Assembly: GCF_003173575.1 (NCBI RefSeq) | Contig: NZ_QGNY01000005.1 | Span: 186,001-250,000, forward strand | Source: Pedobacter paludis | Lineage (GTDB): Bacteria > Bacteroidota > Bacteroidia > Sphingobacteriales > Sphingobacteriaceae | Length of the DNA stretch: 64,000 nucleotides | Direction of reading: 5' to 3' | Shown: piece by piece, positions 17,101-27,153 of the stretch | Layout of the letters: each line of letters opens with the position of its first letter | How positions within the stretch are numbered: position 1 is the first letter of the stretch | Notes under the pieces: model-generated | What the model was told of the DNA's origin: nothing | Database searches by the model: none | Seen by the model: only the letters and a program-made list of their open reading frames with translations | Translations under genes and position numbers: made by a program

Positions 17101-20100
17101 TTCACATCGATTATCGCCTTTAACAGTTACATAATAAGTTGTATTAGTTGATAATACTGGGGTTAAGAATACCGGACCAACATAAGCAACAGTTGTTAAA
17201 GCCGCATCGCTATACCAGGTAAAAATTGGATTTATTACAGTGGTAGAACTTGCAGTAAGCGTAACCGAAGAACCTCCACATATGGTTGTAGTTCCAGATA
17301 AATTGATATCTGCAGCCACAGCGACAGGATTTATTGTAATGGTAACTTCCTCTGCACTACCAGGTATATTGGCACATTTATTTGTTCCACTTACGGTAAC
17401 ATAATATTTGGTAGTTGCAGAAATTGCCGGCGTTGTAAAAACCGGACCAGTAAAAGCAATGGTGGTTAGGGCAACATCGGTATACCAAGTAAATATTGGA
17501 TTGGTAACTGTTGTACTGCTTGCCGTAAGTATAGCAATACCCGAGGTACATAATGATGTATTCCCTGTTACAGCTAGGTCTAATGCTGTTGATGAAGGAT
17601 TAACTGTGATCGAAATTTTGGTTCGAGCTGAATTTGAACAACCATTTGCGCCAGCACTCACAGCCTCTACATAATAATCATAAGTCCCTGGTGCAAGTGA
17701 TGCAGAAGTTGTAAAGCTGCTGTTGTTGTTTACCAACATGTTTCCAGCAGTAGGCGCATCGTACCAGTTATAAATTACACCAGCAACCGCTTGTACACTT
17801 AATGTTGCCGGGGTATTGATACAGGTTGTTGCAGGATTTCCTGTTGATGGAACTGGAGAAGCAGGTGGCGCCAAAACCGTAATGGTAATTGCTGCGCCTT
17901 TGGTTTCGCAGCCATTAGCCGTTGCTGTTACACTATAAGTATAACTTCCGGCAGGTAAAGCAGCATCAGATGTAAAGGTTGGCCCATCTTTTCCAGTTTG
18001 ATAAGTTGTGCCCAAGTACCATTTATAAGTTACATTACTTTGTGGGTTTTGAACATTTAGCACAGCCGAAGTACCTTGGCAAACACTTGTTAAAGATGCC
18101 TGCACTGTTGGAACCGGAATGGTTCTTTGCGCATAATTTAAGTTAACGGAAGTTAAGGCTCCCAAAATACCCGAGCTCAATCTTAATTCTACCCCATCAA
18201 ATTTAACTGAAGGCACAAAGGTTAATATTGCTCCGCTTCCATCGCTCAATAAATTAAGACTGATTAACGGATTGTTTATGGTAATTCCATCATTATTGCT
18301 TACCGCACCCTGGAAAGTTGTTACAGTTAAGCTTGGTAAAACCGCAAGAGACAATAATTTTCCAGGTGAAGTAATACTTACTCTTAATGTATCACCAATA
18401 TTTGATAATCCTCCAGTAAATCCCAATTGGTGATAAACTGATCCGCCAAGTAATCCTACCGGAATTACCAAACTAGATCCAGTACTCACATCATTATCAA
18501 CCGCTAAACCAGGACTAACAACCGAAGCACCTATAGCTCCAGCAGTTGCGCCTGCTGCCACAGAAACCGTAGCCGCACCGCATGGTGTAGGAACAGGAGC
18601 ACCATTCGGAATTACAGTTACCACAACTGATGCTCTGGTATTTGTTGAACAGCCACCAATTGTAGCTTCTACATAATAAGTTGTTGTACTTGATAATTGA
18701 GGGGTTACAAAGGTATCACCTGTAAATAATGAAGTCGTTGAGGTGGGACTATCATACCAATTAAATACAACACCACCGGTTGTAGAGGTTGCTTTTAACA
18801 CCGCAACCGAACCGCTGTTTATGGTAACCCCAGATGGTGTAATAACCGGCGTATCTAAACCGCCACCTGTTTGAATAGTCGCTGTTGCTTTTGCTGTTGA
18901 AACTCCACATGCATTTGTAGCCTCAACTGAGTAGGTTGTTGTTCCTGCCGCAATATTTGTAATGGTGAAAGTATCTCCATCTTTTCCTGTTTGATAAACA
19001 TTGGCAGCATCATACCATTTATACACGGTACCTGCGATAGGATTTTTAACCTGAAGCACAACAGTTTGACCTGCACAGGTTGAAACTGTTGGCGATAACA
19101 ATTCTGGAGTTGCGGGCAATGGATTAGCCGTTACATTGACTGCAGTTTTTGCACTAACGCAACCTGAAGCCGAAACTGCAGCAACAAAATATTTTGTATC
19201 GGCTGTTAAAGCTGGGGTTGTAAAGCTTACGCCATCTTTTCCAGTTAAATAATTTCCAGAAGCATCAAACCATTGATAGGTAAATCCAGCGGTTGGATTA
19301 CTTACTTCTAATAAAGCCGTAGATCCGATACAGCCTGCAACATTTGCCGAAACAACTGTTGGTGCAACCAGAACACGTTGTGCGTAATTTAAATTAATCG
19401 ATGTTAAAGCACCAAGTACGCCAGAATTTAATCTGAGTTCAACACCGTCAAATGCAACTGTTGGAACAAAAGTGATTAAGGCTTGTGTATTTCCGCTTAA
19501 TAATTGAACGTTGAGAAGATTGTTATTTAAAAATCTTGAATCTGCATTACTCGTTGTTCCATTAAATGTAGTTATTTGAGCATTGCCTAAAAGTGCTAAA
19601 GAAAGTAGTCTGCCTGGAGACGAAACCAATACTTTTACAGTATCACCAACTCTCGAAAGTGAGCCAAAGCCTAAGTACTGATAAACGGAAGCACCTAAGG
19701 CACCCACAGGCATAACCAATGAAGAGGCAGTTTGGGTATCGTTATCAATTGCTAAACCTGCATTAAAAACACCGGATAATAGCGCAACTCCTGTTACTCC
19801 ATTGGCTTGAGAAATTGCAGCTTCACATGGAACGGGATTTGGTGTAACTGTTCCATCAACTGTTACCGTAATTTGAACACGACTGGCAGAAGAACATCCA
19901 TTTGGAGAAACAGATTCTACATAATATGTTGTTGTTGCAGATAATGGAGGCGTAACATAGGTTGCCCCCGTATAAACCGAACTTGTAGAAGTTGCAGATG
20001 TATACCAGTTAAAAGTAACTGTTGGATCTGTAGAGGTTGCAGTTAAAATTGCCGATTGCCCAGCGTTGACTGTTGATGATGATGCCGTTACCGTTGGTAA

Positions 20101-23100
20101 AACTGGACGGGGATTTACCGTTACCGTTGCAACTGCACGACTAGCACTTGTACAAGATCCTTGGCTAGCTTCAACATAATAGCTTGTTGTTGCGCTTAAA
20201 GCTGGCGTAACAAATGTTGAGCCCGTGAACAATAGTGTTCCACCAGTAGCAGCATCATACCAATTATAGGTTACAGCAGGATCAGGATTATTTACAGCAA
20301 GTGTAGAAGTTGATCCCTCGCAAGCACTTACAATTGGCGCCAAAACCGGAGTAGACAAAACAGGTGTCACCGTTACCGTTACCGGAACGCGAGTTGCATT
20401 TGCGCAACCGCCTTTACTTACTTCAATATAATATGTTGTAGTTGTTGTTAAAGCTGGTGTAGTATATGATGCTCCAGTTGCTAATAATGTTCCGCCCGTT
20501 GCTGCAGAATACCAATTAAGCGTTGTACCGCCATTGGCTGTTGCAGTTAATGCAACTGTATTACCTGAACAGATGGTTTGCGAACCTGAAGTTAAAGTTG
20601 GATTTGGATAAATAATTGTTGCGCCATAAACATCCAAACTGGTAACCGCAGAGACCAATCCGTTTATTCGAACTTCTACCCGATCGTAAGCACCGCCAGC
20701 AACCAATGTAGCCACAAAACGACTTCCCCCTAAAACCTGAAGATTTAAAACCGATGAATTTAGTTGAACTGTTCTAACGATTGTAGTTCCATTTAAAATA
20801 TTTACAGTTACACCGCTCAGAACGCCTAAATCTAATAATCCAGATGGTAAGCCCAAATCTAAACGAATACTATCTGTTGCTAAACCTACAGATGGGAATA
20901 TTAATTGCTGATAGCCTGCTGAACCAACACCAACGGCCAAGGTAATTCTGGTAAAATTATTTGGATCTGCATCTGTTGAATTTCCAGCATTACTGATGCC
21001 ACACAAAATACAAAGTCCGGTTATTCCGCTGTTTTGAGCATTTGCAGCATTACACGCTGTGCCGCCTCCGCCATTAATTACGGTTACAGTTACCGGGACA
21101 CGGCTTGTACTTACGCAACCATTTGCGGTAACAGTTTCGGCATAATAAGTTGTTGTTGTATTTAAAGCCGGAGTAGTAAAACTTGCGCCTGTAGCCAACT
21201 GTGTTCCACCGGTTGGGGCATCAAACCACCTAATGGTATTTCCAGCATCTGTTGTTGCTGATAATGTAGTAGTTTGACCACTATTTATAACCTGATTATT
21301 TGTTGTAACAACAGCTAAATTTGCCGATGGATTTATAGATACCGTAACAGCAGTACGCGGACTAACCGCTGTACCAGAAACCGCTTCTACATAAAATACG
21401 GTTTGGGCATTAACAATTGGAGTAGCAAATACTCCTGTATTATTTGTGGCTAAAGCCGTGCTTCCAGTTGATGCATACCAGTTATAAGTAACTCCGGGTT
21501 GCAAATTACTTACGCTTAAAGTGGCCGAACTCCCTGCGCAAACTGTTGCTGCAGCTACAACCGGTGCATTTACGGTTACAGTAATGCTATAATCTGTATT
21601 TACTTTATTTCCGTTTGCATCTGTTCCCGTTAACGAAACAATATAGGTTCCACCTAATGTTGGTGTGCCTGTAATTTCTCTTGTTGCGGTATTAAAATTT
21701 AATCCCGGTGGAAGATTTGTTGCCAGGTACGTATATGGTGCTGTTCCTCCCGTTACCGCAGGTAAAGTTTGTGTTGGATAGGAAGTTCCAACAATGCCGT
21801 TAGCTAAAGTTGCCGGAGGCAATGATAAAACTCCATTAACTTTAATCGGATAAGTATTACTGGCTGTTTTTCCTTGGCTATCTGTAACCGTTACAGCAAC
21901 TGAATAATTTCCGGCTTGAGTTGGTGTGCCAGTAATTGCTCTGGTTGTTGGGTCAAAATTTAATCCTGGAGGAAGATTTGTTGCAGCATAGCTATATGGG
22001 CCAACTCCTCCAACTGCAGCAGGTGTTGTTTGTGTTGGATACACAACTCCAGCAGTTCCATCGGGTAAACTTGCACTTGGCAACAATAAAGGATCGGTAA
22101 CAGTGATGGTATAGTTTGTTGTAACGGTTTTTCCAGCATTATCTGTAACTGTTACAGGAATTGTAAATGATCCTGCAAGCGTTGGCGTTCCTGTAATTTC
22201 TCTCGTTGTTGGGTTAAAGCTTAATCCGGCAGGTAAACCAGAAGCCGAATAGGTATATGGAACCGTACCGCCAGTTGCAATCGGAATAATTTGAGTTGTG
22301 TAAACCGTTCCAGTTGTGCCATTAGCTAAAGTAGCTGGTGGTAAAACCAAAGGATCGATAACTTTAACCGTATAATTTGAAGTAACGGTATTTCCGTTTA
22401 CATCAGTAACTGTAACTGGAATGTTGTACGTTCCACTTTGGGTTGGAGTTCCAGTGATTTCTCTTGTTGTTGGGTTAAAGCTTAATCCCGGAGGGAGCGA
22501 AGTTGCCGAATAAGTATAAGGCCCAGTTCCACCAGTTGCCACTGGAATAACTTGCGTTGGATAAACCGTTCCAGTTACTCCATCAGGCAATGTTCCTGGT
22601 GTTAAAGCTAAGGTAGCTGTTACAATTAGCGTGTAGCTTGCAGTAGCTGTACAATTTTTCGTATCGGTTGCTGTAACCGAAAAACTATAGGTGCCAGAAG
22701 CTGTTGGTGTTCCTGAGATTAAACCAGCAGCTGAAAGTGTTAGACCAGCAGGTAAAGCACTCCCGTTAGTTAAAGCATAAGTATAAGTTGGAGTTCCACC
22801 GGTTGCAACATTCAATTGTTTCGAATATGCAAATCCAACTGTTGCATTGTTCAGCGTGGTGGTGTTGAAAACAATTGCTGGATTTACAGTTACCACAACA
22901 GGTACTCTAACCGATTCTGCAATACAACCCAATTTACGGGCTGCAACATAATAAGTTGTGTTTGCGGTTAGACTTGGCGTATTATATGTACCATTGAATG
23001 CTACGGTGGCTAATGGTGCGCCACCTTCTGCCGCAGCATACCAGATTAATTCATTTGTGCTTGGCGTAGTGGCGGTTAATGCTGCCGAAGAATTGTAACA

Positions 23101-24336
23101 AGCTGTAAATGCATTGCTTGCAGGTGAAGTAAAGGTTGGTCTTCCTGCAGACCTGGTTATTCCGTAAACTTGAATGGTTTGGGTTAAATTAACATTCAAT
23201 AAAGACGATAATGATACTCTAACGCGATCAAAAGGCACACCCGGAGAAAATGGAATATTGGCAATTTGTCCATTATTTAGCAGTCCCAACAAATCTAAAC
23301 CCAATAAATTAGATGCGGATTGTGAATATACCTGAGTATTTCCATTGTAAGCCGTAACGGTTATATTATTTAAAACCCCAGCATTTAATAAGGCTGATGA
23401 GGTGCTCAATCTTAGATTAAAATCATCGCCTGCATCTGATAAGGTGTTATAGTAAAAGTTTTGGCCAATAGAACCAGCAACGCCCAAAGCGCCCAAGCTA
23501 ATTTGAGAAAATGTAGTTGGATCGCTATCAATTGCCGTTTCAGGATTTGTAACTCCTGCACCCCCTAGCCCCAAGGCATCTACAGTTATACCTGTTCCAT
23601 CAAAACTTGTATAAGCCGCCTGCGCACAAACATCCGATCCCGAATTATAAAATGCATAATAAACTTTAGTATTATTTGCAGTGCTCAGCAACAAAGCTGC
23701 CGTTCTATCTCTAACATAAATCCGATCGTAAACCTGATCGGGTGTAATGGCAACATAAAAATATCCATTAGCATCTTTAACCAAACGTAAGTTGCTGCTC
23801 GAAAATGCAGCAGAACTTGTTCCGCTTAAAACGGTAGTACCAACGGAATTTCTTGCACCAATTTCAAATGTGTGATCTCCCAAAGCCACATTACCTACAA
23901 CATTTGCCAATAACCCGCCCAGATTACCACCCAAAAGTGCATTCAAAACATCTGCATTAAAATCAATTCTTACATAAGAAGTTTTTCCGGCCGGAACATC
24001 TGTTGGGAATTTAATTTCCAGTTCGCCACTATATCCTGCAATTCCTAATGCCGCACCTCCGTATGACTTAACCGTAGCAAAAGTGGCATTATCTGCCGTT
24101 AATGCATTATTGGCATTTTCTACAGTAAGTGTATTGTAACACGGCTGAAGATTTAGCAAACCACAACCTGTTAACGTAGAAACCGCATTCGGGCTGGTCG
24201 CACTAACAGCATTTGCATAAATTTTTGTTTGTGAATACGATTTTGAGCTGAACAGCGTTACTAAGATAAGAATTGCAATAAAAGGAATTTTGCAAATTAT
24301 CCTTCTTAGGGATGGAGAGGTAAAATAATTCATCAT
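14119..24336 (-). CDS. Giant Ig-repeat surface adhesin with gliding-motility-type C-terminal domain
   Basis: This 3405-residue protein has a signal peptide (cleavage near residue 35, SYSQ) and ends in the type B type IX secretion domain: EIYIPNIFTPNNDGKNDIF, then a WGQLIYQ...WDG segment and GVYVYVVDV near the end. Between them are four copies of a 150-residue module recognisable by NAG.A.D.D..T, five He_PIG-like Ig repeats (GLSFNPTTREITGTPT), many Ig_7-like repeats (LNWYSAATGGTLLATG, YYVE) and a block of eight 88-residue repeats (TFTWYTDA..TTYYVTVKG..KCEN). Such proteins are secreted by type IX machinery and kept on the cell surface by SprF partners, acting in adhesion, gliding or biofilm. 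A fibronectin-like domain precedes the C-terminal domain. Confidence 0.93.
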   Translation of the reverse strand: MMNYFTSPSLRRIICKIPFIAILILVTLFSSKSYSQTKIYANAVSATSPNAVSTLTGCGLLNLQPCYNTLTVENANNALTADNATFATVKSYGGAALGIAGYSGELEIKFPTDVPAGKTSYVRIDFNADVLNALLGGNLGGLLANVVGNVALGDHTFEIGARNSVGTTVLSGTSSAAFSSSNLRLVKDANGYFYVAITPDQVYDRIYVRDRTAALLLSTANNTKVYYAFYNSGSDVCAQAAYTSFDGTGITVDALGLGGAGVTNPETAIDSDPTTFSQISLGALGVAGSIGQNFYYNTLSDAGDDFNLRLSTSSALLNAGVLNNITVTAYNGNTQVYSQSASNLLGLDLLGLLNNGQIANIPFSPGVPFDRVRVSLSSLLNVNLTQTIQVYGITRSAGRPTFTSPASNAFTACYNSSAALTATTPSTNELIWYAAAEGGAPLATVAFNGTYNTPSLTANTTYYVAARKLGCIAESVRVPVVVTVNPAIVFNTTTLNNATVGFAYSKQLNVATGGTPTYTYALTNGSALPAGLTLSAAGLISGTPTASGTYSFSVTATDTKNCTATASYTLIVTATLALTPGTLPDGVTGTVYPTQVIPVATGGTGPYTYSATSLPPGLSFNPTTREITGTPTQSGTYNIPVTVTDVNGNTVTSNYTVKVIDPLVLPPATLANGTTGTVYTTQIIPIATGGTVPYTYSASGLPAGLSFNPTTREITGTPTLAGSFTIPVTVTDNAGKTVTTNYTITVTDPLLLPSASLPDGTAGVVYPTQTTPAAVGGVGPYSYAATNLPPGLNFDPTTRAITGTPTQAGNYSVAVTVTDSQGKTASNTYPIKVNGVLSLPPATLANGIVGTSYPTQTLPAVTGGTAPYTYLATNLPPGLNFNTATREITGTPTLGGTYIVSLTGTDANGNKVNTDYSITVTVNAPVVAAATVCAGSSATLSVSNLQPGVTYNWYASTGSTALATNNTGVFATPIVNAQTVFYVEAVSGTAVSPRTAVTVSINPSANLAVVTTNNQVINSGQTTTLSATTDAGNTIRWFDAPTGGTQLATGASFTTPALNTTTTYYAETVTANGCVSTSRVPVTVTVINGGGGTACNAANAQNSGITGLCILCGISNAGNSTDADPNNFTRITLAVGVGSAGYQQLIFPSVGLATDSIRLDLGLPSGLLDLGVLSGVTVNILNGTTIVRTVQLNSSVLNLQVLGGSRFVATLVAGGAYDRVEVRINGLVSAVTSLDVYGATIIYPNPTLTSGSQTICSGNTVALTATANGGTTLNWYSAATGGTLLATGASYTTPALTTTTTYYIEVSKGGCANATRVPVTVTVTPVLSTPVLAPIVSACEGSTSTLAVNNPDPAVTYNWYDAATGGTLLFTGSTFVTPALSATTSYYVEASQGSCTSASRAVATVTVNPRPVLPTVTASSSTVNAGQSAILTATSTDPTVTFNWYTSATSTSSVYTGATYVTPPLSATTTYYVESVSPNGCSSASRVQITVTVDGTVTPNPVPCEAAISQANGVTGVALLSGVFNAGLAIDNDTQTASSLVMPVGALGASVYQYLGFGSLSRVGDTVKVLVSSPGRLLSLALLGNAQITTFNGTTSNADSRFLNNNLLNVQLLSGNTQALITFVPTVAFDGVELRLNSGVLGALTSINLNYAQRVLVAPTVVSANVAGCIGSTALLEVSNPTAGFTYQWFDASGNYLTGKDGVSFTTPALTADTKYFVAAVSASGCVSAKTAVNVTANPLPATPELLSPTVSTCAGQTVVLQVKNPIAGTVYKWYDAANVYQTGKDGDTFTITNIAAGTTTYSVEATNACGVSTAKATATIQTGGGLDTPVITPSGVTINSGSVAVLKATSTTGGVVFNWYDSPTSTTSLFTGDTFVTPQLSSTTTYYVEATIGGCSTNTRASVVVTVIPNGAPVPTPCGAATVSVAAGATAGAIGASVVSPGLAVDNDVSTGSSLVIPVGLLGGSVYHQLGFTGGLSNIGDTLRVSITSPGKLLSLAVLPSLTVTTFQGAVSNNDGITINNPLISLNLLSDGSGAILTFVPSVKFDGVELRLSSGILGALTSVNLNYAQRTIPVPTVQASLTSVCQGTSAVLNVQNPQSNVTYKWYLGTTYQTGKDGPTFTSDAALPAGSYTYSVTATANGCETKGAAITITVLAPPASPVPSTGNPATTCINTPATLSVQAVAGVIYNWYDAPTAGNMLVNNNSSFTTSASLAPGTYDYYVEAVSAGANGCSNSARTKISITVNPSSTALDLAVTGNTSLCTSGIAILTASSTTVTNPIFTWYTDVALTTIAFTGPVFTTPAISATTKYYVTVSGTNKCANIPGSAEEVTITINPVAVAADINLSGTTTICGGSSVTLTASSTTVINPIFTWYSDAALTTVAYVGPVFLTPVLSTNTTYYVTVKGDNRCENTAAAAKPVAITVNPAATDSDIAASGATSICQGSSTVLSATTTTVTNPVFTWYSDAGLTTVAYIGATFTTPVLNLTTTYYVTVRGDNKCENAPANAKIVTVTVKDFATAADITVNNAQICSGTSAVLMASSLTVTQPVFTWYSDASLTNVVFTGPTFTVPVTTTTNYYVTVRGTNKCENTAANAKMVTVTVNPLATTTDIIANGAVICAVSSTTLTASSPTVTNPVFTWYTDAALTNVSFIGASFVTPTLTANTTYYITVKGDNKCENAPGNAKVVVVNIRPLASASDITVADATICASSSASLSATTTTVVNPIFTWYSDASLTTVAFVGPTFNTPALTTTTKYYVTVRGDDKCENSAATAKIVTVNVNAVATASDITLSTPALICGSGSVVINASSTTVTSPVFTWYNDASLTSVAFTGPIFTTPVLTTTTTYYVTVKGANKCENTAADVKTITIVVNPTAVATDIAVSGSTSICGSFATTLTASSTTVINPTFTWYTDANLTNVAFVGATFTTPVLTSNATYYVTVKGDNRCENTVANAKVIGITVNTLPLNPVVSTTGTNICAGDATALSIQNPQTGVTYEWYNAATGGNLLFTGTTYNTLALNTTTDYYVTAVNATGCNNAGGRVKVTVVVNPKPNVPTVSSNNVNTCTGSPAVLSVSNPQTGIVYNWYATSSGGTIVGTGITFTTPAVTANVTYYVEGASGSCTSISRTAVNVSPLPVPVAPSSVTANNTPICSGSTAVITVNNPVAGLIYRWYASSSGGASLAEGVTFTTPALTTTTTYYVESVAVGGCSSPTRTAVTVNVLPVLARPVVSVQSTTSNSVTFGWPAVPGATAYEVSTNNGVTWQSPTSGSAGTTFLVSGLKPDQSVTVIVRAKGQIDCQTSANSTPVVGKAANPLGNEIYIPNIFTPNNDGKNDIFLIYGNTIATARMSIYTQWGQLIYQSDNVANGWDGTYKGVNQPVGVYVYVVDVQFSDGTTTMKKGTVTLVR
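15440..17605 (-). repeat. Eight tandem ~264-bp repeats in the adhesin gene
   Basis: Eight units encode an 86-89 residue Ig-like module, each with an ICxxS start, TFTWYTDASL core, TTYYVTVKGDNKCEN and a closing NAKVVTV strand. Unit boundaries can be followed by the NP.A..DI motif. DNA similarity is high enough that units could recombine and change copy number. Confidence 0.85.
21580..22870 (-). repeat. Five tandem He_PIG-type Ig repeats in the adhesin gene
   Basis: Five ~258-bp units encode LPPATLANGTTGTVYTTQ, then GLSFNPTTREITGTPT and a VTVTD strand. These are putative-Ig (cadherin-like) modules seen in surface proteins. The first unit is the most divergent. Confidence 0.8.
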
Positions 24337-24532
24337 ATCAGGCGTTTATATAGGGGTGATGGGTTTTAACCACAACCTCAACCGAAGTTGATTTTGTACA
24401 GTTACATGACAAATCTACATTTACACAGATAACGAATTTTATCCATTGCTATTCATTCTCTTGTTATAAGTTTCCGTTCATTTCGTTCATAGAATTGTTT
24501 CTTATCAAAATAGTTTCGCTGATTGTGAAATT

Positions 24533-24558
24533 ATGATGACATTAGCGTAAGTCATCAT
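24533..24558 (+). promoter_or_regulatory. Perfect inverted repeat 11 bp before the NACHT gene
   Basis: ATGATGAC (24533-24540) and GTCATCAT (24551-24558) are exact inverted repeats around a 10-bp spacer, ending 11 bp before the ATG at 24570. It could be an operator for autoregulation or an RNA hairpin over the start region. No T-run follows, so it is not a terminator. Confidence 0.6.
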
Positions 24559-24569
24559 CTATATATTTA

Positions 24570-27152
24570 ATGAAAACTAACGAACTCCTCATTGAACTCA
24601 GGAAGTTTGTGCTTATAAAGTCTGGATTGAGAAATATCGATCCCGGTCATTGTAAGATAATTTCTGAGTATGTGTTTCAAGAAACTAAAAACTACGTCAG
24701 TGAGACCACAATCAAACGTTTTTTTGGCTTTGCTAATACTTTGCACAAATTCTCGTTATTTACACTAAATAGTTTATCTCAATATATTGGTTATCCCAAT
24801 TGGGAAGCTTTCTGCCTTGATAAGGAAAGTGAAATTTCTGATGTTCAAAGTGTGTGGCAAGATTTGAGGTTAAAAACACATGCCTTTACGGAAGTTTCGC
24901 TAATCGCAAAAAAAAATAATTCTGGGGTACCCTTTAATGCAACAGCAAACAGAAGCTTCTTTTATCCCGATTTTGATTACTTTTTAAAGAACAATTATCA
25001 ATTTACAACTATTAGTGCGCAACCCGGACATGGAAAGTCTATTTTACTAGCACACATGGTTGAGCATTTTTTCTATGCAGAAAATGCACTTTACAAAAAT
25101 GATATAGTTTTACTAATCAATTCCGCAAGCATAAATGCCATAATTCAAAACGGACTTAGTCTGGGCGATTGGTTTTTAAAGGAATTTAAATTTGGCAGCG
25201 TTAGCGAATTAATTGGTTTCTTTAAGAAAAATCCTGATAAAAGGGAAGGAAGATTTGTTTTAATACTTGATGGGATTGATGAATTTCTGTTAAAAAGCAC
25301 CTATTTTAAGGTATTTATAGATTTTTTATATAGCATAGAAGAGAACAATTTCTTTAAAATAGCCATTAGCTTAAGGTCAAATACTTGGGTAAATCTTCAA
25401 CCCGTAATTACGGGATCAGCTTTTTTAACAAAAACCTGGTACACTGGCTTATTTTATGATTCTGATATTTTGAGCAATGTTCCTTATCTAAATACAGAGG
25501 AAATCCTGCACACCCTCAGCCAGATCGAAGGCAAAACGATGACTAAGAATGACATTAATCCATCACTTCTTGAGCAGTTTAAAACACCTTTCTGGTTACA
25601 GGTTTATTTTAAAATTAAATACGAAAATGAATTCTTAGATCTTAAAAATCCATTATTACGATATGAGCTAATTAACTATTTCTTAGAGAAAAAAATATTT
25701 CTGGCGAAAAACAGCACCGAAAAAATATTCATACTTAAGAAAATTAGCGATGCCATTTCTGAGGGGAACAAAGGACTGAGAGTATCGAAAGAGAAAATTT
25801 TAAGTTACGCTACACTTTACCCCGAAATTTACGAAGAGCTTATTTTTAGCGGAATAATTGTTGAAGAAAAAAGATTTACAACATCTATCCCAACAGAAGT
25901 TGTTCGTTTTCTGAACAACGATATTTACACTTATTTTATTTTTATTCAGCTAACGGAGAAATTTGAATATAAAGCTTGCAAAGGATTTTTTGAACACATT
26001 TTGCAAACATTTACCAATACAACCTTAAGAGAACATATTCTAAACTGGACAATCAGATTCTGTATCAATAGAAATGAAATTACTGCCTTAAAAAACATCT
26101 TAAAACTTCCGTTTTCAAACGAGGAAAAAAATAAATCGCTTGATTTTATCTGTTATGTAGCCAGATACGAACTCAGCAAACCCTCATCAAACTTTAATAA
26201 GCAAAGTGTTGGTTCTGAATTTATAGACATTATGGCCATGGGCAGAACCATGAGCACGTTGTATAAAGACACGATTAAAACGATCTCAGATAATGTGCTC
26301 AACGAAGATGCACAAATCATGCTTCACATTATTGAATGTAACATCAACCTAATAGATATTGACAGGGCCGCCTTAACGAATACGATGCATTTGTTAAAAA
26401 GGAACTATAAGCGGCTAAATGAGCTTTTCCCAATAAATCCGTATGATCTAATCCTTTATTTTTACAATAATTTATCCAACAAACCTAATGAAAGCAAATC
26501 GCTGGAGGAAAAAATTATTAAGCTTTGCCATGTAATTGATAAGAGCCCTGCACATAAAAACGAAGACTTGACCACAGCAGAAATGCTAACTTTTAGGCTT
26601 GTATTAATCACGCTGTTCTCTCAGAAAAATTATGCTGAGTCGCACAGGTTTACAATGGCAATTCTGAATAAGTATCCAAATATATTTTACATTCGTCACT
26701 CCGTGTTCTCGCCATTTTTACTCATCCACTTGGGTCAAACCTATCTTAAATTAAATTATTTTAAAAAGGCCCAGCGGATAATTCAGTTCTTAGATAAAAT
26801 CATCAGTAGTGAATACACCTACTTTACAAATTTCATTAGCACATCTTTTTACGTTTTTAAGGCTAATTTTTACAACTACACTGATAATTATGACCAGGCC
26901 TTAACCGAGGTGAAGGAAGGAATAAAATTTGCTTCCAAAAACGATTTTAAAATGTTCGAGGTATCGTTGATGCTGATAAAAATAGATGCCTTAAAACATA
27001 CTGGGGCTACTGAAGAGGTTTCAAATGTAATAAAAGAGCTTTTACACTTTTTGGCTGTTAATAAAATATCGATGCCGGATTACACCAATTTAAACGATGG
27101 TGAATTTGAACATACTTTTAAAATCTTAAAATCCTACAGAAAACATCAATAA
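24570..27152 (+). CDS. NACHT/STAND-type ATPase with Bacteroidota-specific N-terminal domain
   Basis: The 860-residue protein begins with a helical domain (about 1-85; VSETTIKRFFGFANTLHKFS) of a kind that in this phylum precedes regulators. An NTPase follows, with Walker A AQPGHGKS (150-157) and a NACHT-like Walker B FVLILDGIDEF (229-239). From about 470 on it is helical and repeat-like, resembling TPR (LIHLGQTYLKLNYFKKAQRI). STAND proteins are signal-triggered switches; bacterial NACHT proteins include anti-phage defence genes, but others regulate transcription. There is no recognisable effector such as a nuclease or TIR, so a defence role is not shown. It stands alone, divergent from the adhesin cassette, with a perfect inverted repeat before its start. 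Confidence 0.7.
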   Translation: MKTNELLIELRKFVLIKSGLRNIDPGHCKIISEYVFQETKNYVSETTIKRFFGFANTLHKFSLFTLNSLSQYIGYPNWEAFCLDKESEISDVQSVWQDLRLKTHAFTEVSLIAKKNNSGVPFNATANRSFFYPDFDYFLKNNYQFTTISAQPGHGKSILLAHMVEHFFYAENALYKNDIVLLINSASINAIIQNGLSLGDWFLKEFKFGSVSELIGFFKKNPDKREGRFVLILDGIDEFLLKSTYFKVFIDFLYSIEENNFFKIAISLRSNTWVNLQPVITGSAFLTKTWYTGLFYDSDILSNVPYLNTEEILHTLSQIEGKTMTKNDINPSLLEQFKTPFWLQVYFKIKYENEFLDLKNPLLRYELINYFLEKKIFLAKNSTEKIFILKKISDAISEGNKGLRVSKEKILSYATLYPEIYEELIFSGIIVEEKRFTTSIPTEVVRFLNNDIYTYFIFIQLTEKFEYKACKGFFEHILQTFTNTTLREHILNWTIRFCINRNEITALKNILKLPFSNEEKNKSLDFICYVARYELSKPSSNFNKQSVGSEFIDIMAMGRTMSTLYKDTIKTISDNVLNEDAQIMLHIIECNINLIDIDRAALTNTMHLLKRNYKRLNELFPINPYDLILYFYNNLSNKPNESKSLEEKIIKLCHVIDKSPAHKNEDLTTAEMLTFRLVLITLFSQKNYAESHRFTMAILNKYPNIFYIRHSVFSPFLLIHLGQTYLKLNYFKKAQRIIQFLDKIISSEYTYFTNFISTSFYVFKANFYNYTDNYDQALTEVKEGIKFASKNDFKMFEVSLMLIKIDALKHTGATEEVSNVIKELLHFLAVNKISMPDYTNLNDGEFEHTFKILKSYRKHQ

Positions 27153-27153
27153 A

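Noticed and set aside
15593..17674. Series of plus-strand ORFs of 67-88 aa
   Set aside because: They recur every 264 bp only because they are antisense to the eight repeats of the adhesin.
24339..24569. TCAAC/GTTGA hairpin at 24378-24391 as a riboswitch in the adhesin leader
   Set aside because: The stem is only 5 bp and no known riboswitch core is visible.
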